Position numbers and translations under genes: made by a program. Of a stretch of DNA of 64,000 nt, positions 60,141 through 64,000 are shown piece by piece. The DNA comes from Halobaculum magnesiiphilum (GTDB lineage: Archaea > Halobacteriota > Halobacteria > Halobacteriales > Haloferacaceae): contig NZ_CP081958.1 in the NCBI RefSeq assembly GCF_019823105.1, forward strand, positions 248,001-312,000, written 5' to 3'. The stretch's first letter is position 1. Each line of letters starts with the position of its first letter. The notes beneath the pieces were generated by a model, which was not told the DNA's origin, ran no database searches, and saw only the letters and a list, made by a program, of their open reading frames with translations.

Positions 60141-60980
60141 ATGGGACTCACCACGGACGAGGTCATGCAGATCAGTCTCGATCTCGTCGACTGGGACGAC
60201 ACGCCGGCCGACAGCACCGTCTACGTCCCCGGCGAGGAGATCGAGACCGCGCTCGTGGGCATCGATCTCGAATCCCCCGAGATACGGTTGGCCCACGACC
60301 TCGGGTACGACCTCGCGCTCGCACACCACCCGACCGGGATGAGCGCCCGGCTGGACTTCCCGGAGGTGCTCGACACGCAGGTCGAGTTCATGACCGACCA
60401 CGGCGTTCCCGAGGACGTGGCCGAGGAGGCCGTCTCGGATCTGCGCTCGCGAATGGACCACGGCGGGCACTCCAGCAACTACCGCCACGACCCGAGCGTC
60501 GCCGAGCTGCTCGACCAGCCGTATCTCAACACCCACCTCGCGCCCGACGAGTACGGCCGGCGTGTCTTCCGCGAGGTCGCCGACGGGATGGACGACGACG
60601 CGACGGCCGGAGACTTCGTCGACGCACTCTCGGAGATCCCGGAGTTGGCCGCGGCGGAGACGGACGTGCGCCTCCGCGTCGGCGACGCGGACAACGACCT
60701 CGGCGAGGTGGCCGTACACCACGCCGCGGGCACGAACGGCGGCGCGTCCGTCGCCCGCGCGTACTTCGAGCACGGCGTCGACACCGTCCTCTACATCCAC
60801 GTCGGCGCCGGCGACACCGCCGAGTTGCGCGAGGAGTTCGGCGACGCGCGGAAGAACCTCGTCGTCACCGGGCACGTCGCCAGCGACGCGATCGGAATGA
60901 ACGCGGTCGTCGACGCCCTGGAGGAGCGTGGCGTCGACTGTGACACCATCTCCGGATGCGGGATCGGCCGCGACGAGTGA
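60141..60980 (+). CDS. NIF3-like dinuclear-metal-centre protein
   Basis: A 279-residue NIF3/YbgI-family protein. VGIDLESPEIRLAHDLGYDL and LALAHHPTG give the H-H metal pair near residue 62, and ASVARAYFEHGVDTVLYIHV with VVTGHVASDAIGMNAVVDAL gives the second metal site near 250. Nif3 proteins form toroidal hexamers; some have GTP cyclohydrolase-II-like labels, but the true reaction is uncertain. The start ATG 60141 follows a TATA-like element. A DtxR-like palindrome and the 57-residue gene lie immediately downstream. Confidence 0.82.
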   Translation: MGLTTDEVMQISLDLVDWDDTPADSTVYVPGEEIETALVGIDLESPEIRLAHDLGYDLALAHHPTGMSARLDFPEVLDTQVEFMTDHGVPEDVAEEAVSDLRSRMDHGGHSSNYRHDPSVAELLDQPYLNTHLAPDEYGRRVFREVADGMDDDATAGDFVDALSEIPELAAAETDVRLRVGDADNDLGEVAVHHAAGTNGGASVARAYFEHGVDTVLYIHVGAGDTAELREEFGDARKNLVVTGHVASDAIGMNAVVDALEERGVDCDTISGCGIGRDE

Positions 60981-60996
60981 CCGACCGCGCCGTCGG

Positions 60997-61012
60997 TTTA
61001 GGTCGGCCTACC
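60997..61012. promoter_or_regulatory. DtxR-like palindrome TTTAGGTCGGCCTACC
   Basis: Core TAGG-n-CG-n-CCTA, a partial match to DtxR-family half-sites. It lies 17 bases from the next palindrome, so two dimers could bind one face and a half turn apart. Confidence 0.5.
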
Positions 61013-61013
61013 G

Positions 61014-61029
61014 TTTAGGGATACCAAAA
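61014..61029. promoter_or_regulatory. Operator-like palindrome TTTAGGGATACCAAAA
   Basis: It fits TTTnGGnATnCCnAAA and sits directly next to the TATA box (61031) of the 57-residue gene, a place where binding would block TFB/TBP loading. The same pattern occurs upstream of dpsA at 61976. Confidence 0.65.
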
Positions 61030-61030
61030 C

Positions 61031-61037
61031 CTATATC
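61031..61037 (+). promoter_or_regulatory. TATA box for the 57-residue protein gene
   Basis: CTATATC, centred about 29 bases upstream of the ATG at 61063. Confidence 0.6.
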
Positions 61038-61062
61038 TTCGCGGGGGCGTGAGAGACCGGTA

Positions 61063-61236
61063 ATGACGCACGATCTGCTCGCGGAGCGGGACGACGAGGC
61101 GTCGTCCGAGCCCGAGTTCGTCCCCGAGACCCCCGTCGCCGCCCTCCGGACGTGTCCCGAGAGAACGGTGTTCTCCGAGAACGGCAACGCCGACGGCTGG
61201 ATCTCGACGGACCTGACGGTCGAGCTGGAACGGTAA
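61063..61236 (+). CDS. 57-residue acidic protein under a palindromic operator
   Basis: A 57-residue protein, MTHDLLAERDDEASSEPEFV to the C-terminal NADGWISTDLTVELER. One cysteine (TCPERTV) is present; no zinc or metal motif is complete. The V-F-S-E-N-G-N-x-D-G-W-I-x-T/S-D block recurs in short haloarchaeal proteins (DUF7331-like, from memory). It is included because a good TATA box and an operator-like site precede it and the reading frame is closed. Shared operator logic with dpsA suggests regulation by iron or oxidative stress. Confidence 0.6.
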   Translation: MTHDLLAERDDEASSEPEFVPETPVAALRTCPERTVFSENGNADGWISTDLTVELER

Positions 61237-61369
61237 TTCAACGGTTCTCGCGGATCTCTCGGGCGTCTCGCGCCCGTTCCGCCATCGTCCACATCGTACC
61301 CGCGACTACTCTCGCGGCGGTTCGAAAAATCGGAGACGATTCGAGTTCTGAGGGGCGTCGCGTCCCGAC

Positions 61370-61918
61370 TTACTGCATCGTCCCCTCGGTGACGAGGGTG
61401 TCGTCCTCGAGGTAGTGCTCGATGTGGTGGGCGTCCTCCTCGACCTGCACGATGTTCTCGCGGAGGATCTCGCCGGTCGTGGGGTCGCCGAGGCCGTCGG
61501 CGAGCTCGACGTGCTCGCGCAGCGTCTCGATGATGTCGCCGTACATCTCCATGTCGTTCGCCAGCGACGTGCGGATGTCGTAGACGTCCTCGTCCTCGGG
61601 CTCGATAGGGGCCTCCTCCTGCAGCGTCGTCATGGACGCGTGCGGGACGCCGCCCAGGGCCTGCACGCGCTCGGCGAGTTCGTCGGCGAACGCCTCGGCG
61701 TTCTCGGCGGCCTCGCCGAGGAAGATGTGCAGGTCGCGGAACTCCGCGCCCTCCACGTTCCAGTGATGCTTGCGCAGCTGGTGGTACAGCACGTACGTCG
61801 CCGCGAGGTCGGTGTTGAGCGCGTCGATGATCTGCTCGGCCTTCTCGGCGTCCATCCGAAGCGCTTCGCTTCCCTCGACATCGCCGGCGGACTTCAGCAC
61901 ACGCTTTTGAGTACTCAT
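61370..61918 (-). CDS. dpsA: Ferritin-like DNA-protection protein DpsA
   Basis: A 182-residue Dps. The ferroxidase residues lie in QLRKHHWNVEGAEFRDLHIF and GEAAENAEAFADELAERVQA (His, Asp, Glu at the dimer interface), followed by EDVYDIRTSLANDMEMYGDI, with EEDAHHIEHYLEDDTLVTEG near the end. It stores iron and limits hydroxyl radical formation; haloarchaeal DpsA is well known for iron and peroxide handling. TATA (61947-61954) lies about 31 bases upstream of ATG 61918. A TTTnGGnATnCCnAAA palindrome sits about 33 bases upstream of the TATA centre, within the end of the neighbouring nitrilase gene. Confidence 0.95.
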   Translation of the reverse strand: MSTQKRVLKSAGDVEGSEALRMDAEKAEQIIDALNTDLAATYVLYHQLRKHHWNVEGAEFRDLHIFLGEAAENAEAFADELAERVQALGGVPHASMTTLQEEAPIEPEDEDVYDIRTSLANDMEMYGDIIETLREHVELADGLGDPTTGEILRENIVQVEEDAHHIEHYLEDDTLVTEGTMQ

Positions 61919-61946
61919 CTGTACCCGAACGTACGCCCGCCGGACA

Positions 61947-61954
61947 CATAAAAC
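61947..61954 (-). promoter_or_regulatory. TATA box for dpsA
   Basis: The minus strand reads GTTTTATG, centred 32 bases upstream of the dpsA ATG at 61918. Confidence 0.65.
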
Positions 61955-61975
61955 CCCGTGTCACGACAAGAATTC

Positions 61976-61991
61976 TTTTGGAATACCTAAA
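61976..61991. promoter_or_regulatory. Operator-like palindrome upstream of dpsA
   Basis: TTTTGGAATACCTAAA; on the minus strand it reads TTTAGGTATTCCAAAA, the same TTTnGGnATnCCnAAA pattern as 61014-61029. A perfect AAGAATTCTT lies at 61968-61977, overlapping it. It covers the last codons of the nitrilase gene. Confidence 0.65.
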
Positions 61992-62820
61992 CACCGTTAT
62001 CGTTTCGGGAACCAGAACGCGGATTCGGGGTGTGGAGGTCGTCGTTCCCGGCCGCGTCGAGAACCGGGATGAACTCGCGCTGTTCGGCGAGCACTTCGGG
62101 GTCGAGGTCGGCGATCAGGTCGCGCTCGTCGCGGTTCAGCGCCGCGGCGACGGCGCCGTCCGGACGGACGACCGCCGACCGCCCGGCGTAGACCGTTTCG
62201 GGTGCGTCCGGTACGTCGCGCGCGCCGGTCCACCCGGCGCCGACGACCCAGCGAACGCCGTCGAGCGCCCGGGCGCGCAACAGGAGTCGCCAGTTCTCCG
62301 AGTGGGCCGCCGGCCACGCGCCGGCGACGAACAGCGCGTCGACCCGGTCGGCCGCGAAGGCGGCGCTGTCGCCGACGACGTTCAGGTCGTAGCAGGTGAC
62401 GAGCCCCGTCGACCCCGCGGGCGTCTCGACGACGACACGCTCGTCGCCGGCGGTCACCACGTCCGCCTCGCTCCCCCGGAGGTGTCGCTTGCGGTAGACG
62501 GTCGTGTCGCCGTCGGGGGCGACGTACGCGAGGGCGTTGTACAGCCGGTTGTCGCTCGCGGCGCGTTCGAGGTAGCCCGCGACAATGGCGAGGTCATTGG
62601 CGGCCGCGACCGACCGGAGCCGGTCGAGTTCCGGCCCGTCGCGGTCGAGGGCGACCGCTCGGGCGCGTTCGTCGGCGACGAAGCCCGTCAGCGCGTACTC
62701 CGGGAACAGCGCGACGGCGACGCGGTCCGGCAGGGCGGCGACGCGCTCGGCGACGGCGTCGAGGTTTGCCGCGGTGTCCAGATTGGCGACGGACAACTGG
62801 GGGACGGCGACGGTTGGCAC
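61987..62820 (-). CDS. Nitrilase/carbon-nitrogen hydrolase family protein
   Basis: A 277-residue enzyme with the Glu-Lys-Cys triad: Glu41 in FPEYALTG, Lys111 in YRKRHLRG and Cys143 in VTCYDLNV. GTG 62820 (VPTVAVPQLSVANLD) is preferred over the longer frame, whose first 29 residues are Arg/Ala-rich and lie upstream of a TATA-like GTTTTGC near 62847. Typical reactions are amide, carbamoyl or nitrile hydrolysis; the substrate is unknown. The last codons lie within the dpsA operator region, so control of the two genes may interact. Confidence 0.88.
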   Translation of the reverse strand: MPTVAVPQLSVANLDTAANLDAVAERVAALPDRVAVALFPEYALTGFVADERARAVALDRDGPELDRLRSVAAANDLAIVAGYLERAASDNRLYNALAYVAPDGDTTVYRKRHLRGSEADVVTAGDERVVVETPAGSTGLVTCYDLNVVGDSAAFAADRVDALFVAGAWPAAHSENWRLLLRARALDGVRWVVGAGWTGARDVPDAPETVYAGRSAVVRPDGAVAAALNRDERDLIADLDPEVLAEQREFIPVLDAAGNDDLHTPNPRSGSRNDNGV

Positions 62821-62912
62821 GCCGAACCGCTCGGCCCCCGGCCGCAAAACGACGGCGGTCGCACGCCCGGAATATGGAAACGCCCTTGTAGCCGACACAC
62901 CCATCATCGGCC

Positions 62913-64000
62913 ATGAGCGACGACGACCCGGCCGAGGAGTCAGGCGACCCCGAGGACGCCGAGGAGACGGAACTCGTCCCCGAGGTGTCCGCGGAGGATC
63001 TCGACACTCGGCTGGACGAGACCGCCGAGGCGCTCGAGGCCGCCGAGACCGAAGCCGACCTCGACGATGTCGAAGCCGACCTCGACGACATCGAGGAGGA
63101 CCTCGAACGCGCCGAGCTCCCGGAACCGGACGAGGACGACGAGGACGCGGAGGACCCGCGCGAGGAGTTGGAGTCGCGCCTCTCCGACCAGCGTGACGAC
63201 CTCGAAGAGCAGCGTGGCCCCTACGCGTCCGACGTGGTCGACGACATCGAATCGGCGCGGGCGACGATCGCCGATACGCGCTGGACGGAGGCGGGAGAGG
63301 CCGACCTCCCCGGCGTCGTCGACGAGTTCCTCGCCGCGGTGACCGACGCGCTCGATGCGGATCTCGACCGCACGGGCGACGACGACCTCGAGTCGCTGGC
63401 CGACGCGCTCGACGACGCCGTCGCGGCCGTCGAGGACGCTGACTTGGACGCCGACGAGGACGCCGACACCATCGCCGCCCTGCTCGAGGCGACTGACGCG
63501 CTGGAGACGGGCGTCGACGACGCCGAGGAGTGGGACGACCTCGAAACGCACGAACAGCTCCAGGCGCAGGGATTCTACGACGTACTCGGGCACTACAAGG
63601 ACTTCCCGCCTGAGCTTGCGGCGCTGAAGGAGCACGAGCAGCAGGGCAACGTCGAGATGGTGCTGCTCGCGCTCGACTCCCTGCAGTCGGAGTTCATGGA
63701 GGAGCACTGTCTGGACGCGCTCACGCGGATGAACGACGAGGGCGCCTTCGAGGCCATGCACCAGCGCGCACAGAAGCGCGACCAGCCCGCGATCCGCGCG
63801 CTCGGCAAGATGGCCGCCGAGAACGCCGTCGAGACGCTCGTCGAGTACGTCGACTCCGACTCGAACCCCGCCCTGCAGAAGGTGACGTTCAAGGCGCTCG
63901 GCGAGATCGGCCACGCCGACGCCGTCCAGCCGCTCGCGAACAAGCTCGCCATGGACAACGACGAGGTGCGCCCCTATGCGGCCCGCGCGCTGGGGCTCAT
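62913..64000 (+). CDS. HEAT-repeat protein with acidic coiled N-terminus (3' end outside window)
   Basis: The first 362 residues of a protein that runs off the right edge. Residues 1-95 are a highly acidic coiled-coil-like region (VPEVSAEDLDTRLDETAEAL; ADLDDVEADLDDIEEDLERA). The middle has RWTEAGEADLPGVVDEFLAA and DALETGVDDAEEWDDLETHE. From about residue 245 HEAT repeats begin: VLLALDSLQSEFMEEHCLDA, AIRALGKMAAENAVETLVEY and KALGEIGHADAVQPLANKLA. HEAT proteins are scaffolds; haloarchaeal forms are linked to several processes without firm proof. ATG 62913 is divergent from the nitrilase gene. Confidence 0.82.
   Translation, partial: MSDDDPAEESGDPEDAEETELVPEVSAEDLDTRLDETAEALEAAETEADLDDVEADLDDIEEDLERAELPEPDEDDEDAEDPREELESRLSDQRDDLEEQRGPYASDVVDDIESARATIADTRWTEAGEADLPGVVDEFLAAVTDALDADLDRTGDDDLESLADALDDAVAAVEDADLDADEDADTIAALLEATDALETGVDDAEEWDDLETHEQLQAQGFYDVLGHYKDFPPELAALKEHEQQGNVEMVLLALDSLQSEFMEEHCLDALTRMNDEGAFEAMHQRAQKRDQPAIRALGKMAAENAVETLVEYVDSDSNPALQKVTFKALGEIGHADAVQPLANKLAMDNDEVRPYAARALGL

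Overview
The window is a stretch of haloarchaeal chromosome (class Halobacteria). Evidence: GC content is very high. The proteins are strongly acidic, with Asp/Glu-rich tails. Ribosomal and RNA-polymerase genes are archaeal (S17e, L21e, Rpb4/RpoF). TATA boxes lie about 26-34 bases upstream of starts with almost no leader. Two secreted proteins end in PGF-CTERM sorting tails, and there is a haloarchaeal malate synthase. The order Haloferacales is plausible, but I cannot assign a genus. No tRNA, rRNA, insertion sequence, prophage or CRISPR array was seen. Coding density is high, and the only gap above 300 bases holds the SRP (7S) RNA gene.

Layout. 1-3.4 kb: end of a Dus-like TIM barrel, CitG-like protein and DUF447 protein (three translationally coupled genes), S17e and a DUF63 membrane protein. 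3.4-10 kb: propionyl/acyl-CoA carboxylase genes pccA and pccB-pccX, separated by a Bat-type regulator and a divergent cytochrome P450. 10-13 kb: PfkB kinase with ribose-1,5-bisphosphate isomerase, and an enoyl-CoA hydratase. 13-16.4 kb: dUTPase-like protein, PGF-CTERM protein, two-gene (split) MetE-like methionine synthase. 16.5-20.8 kb: the archaeal L21e-RpoF-DUF655-RsmA-(MscS)-HemK block. 20.9-26.3 kb: divergent moaA and mrp around two perfect inverted repeats, then cdc48 with a small overlapping partner. 26.4-33.7 kb: hydrolase, panB, HAD phosphatase, acyl-CoA dehydrogenase, large PGF-CTERM surface protein, AlaX editing protein, MBF1. 33.8-44.5 kb: 2-hydroxyacid/glyoxylate genes (D-2-hydroxyacid dehydrogenase, FAH-family protein, malate synthase, VOC protein, FAD/Fe-S oxidase, alanine-glyoxylate-type aminotransferase) with aspartate-semialdehyde dehydrogenase and a cystathionine synthase/lyase. 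44.7-50 kb: GNAT, DUF502, archease, DoxX-like protein and RtcB RNA ligase. 50-55.6 kb: small proteins, a zincin, a geranylgeranyl-reductase-like flavoprotein, the SRP RNA. 55.7-64 kb: thiolase-like/DUF35 pair, old yellow enzyme, NIF3-like protein, a 57-residue protein and dpsA that share an operator-like palindrome, a nitrilase-family hydrolase and a HEAT-repeat protein cut by the window end.

How the genes work together. Propionyl-CoA carboxylase and malate synthase, with no isocitrate lyase in the window, would fit the methylaspartate cycle of some haloarchaea. The kinase/isomerase pair fits the non-carboxylating pentose bisphosphate route from nucleosides towards RuBisCO. Asd, the cystathionine enzyme and split MetE together cover much of methionine synthesis. 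Archease and RtcB form the tRNA-splicing ligation module.

No unmistakable new defence or mobile system was found. The most original signals are regulatory: a 16-base palindrome TTTnGGnATnCCnAAA upstream of both dpsA and a 57-residue protein gene, and the paired perfect inverted repeats between moaA and mrp. Also notable are a thiolase-like protein whose nucleophilic cysteine is a serine, and the split carboxylase locus.
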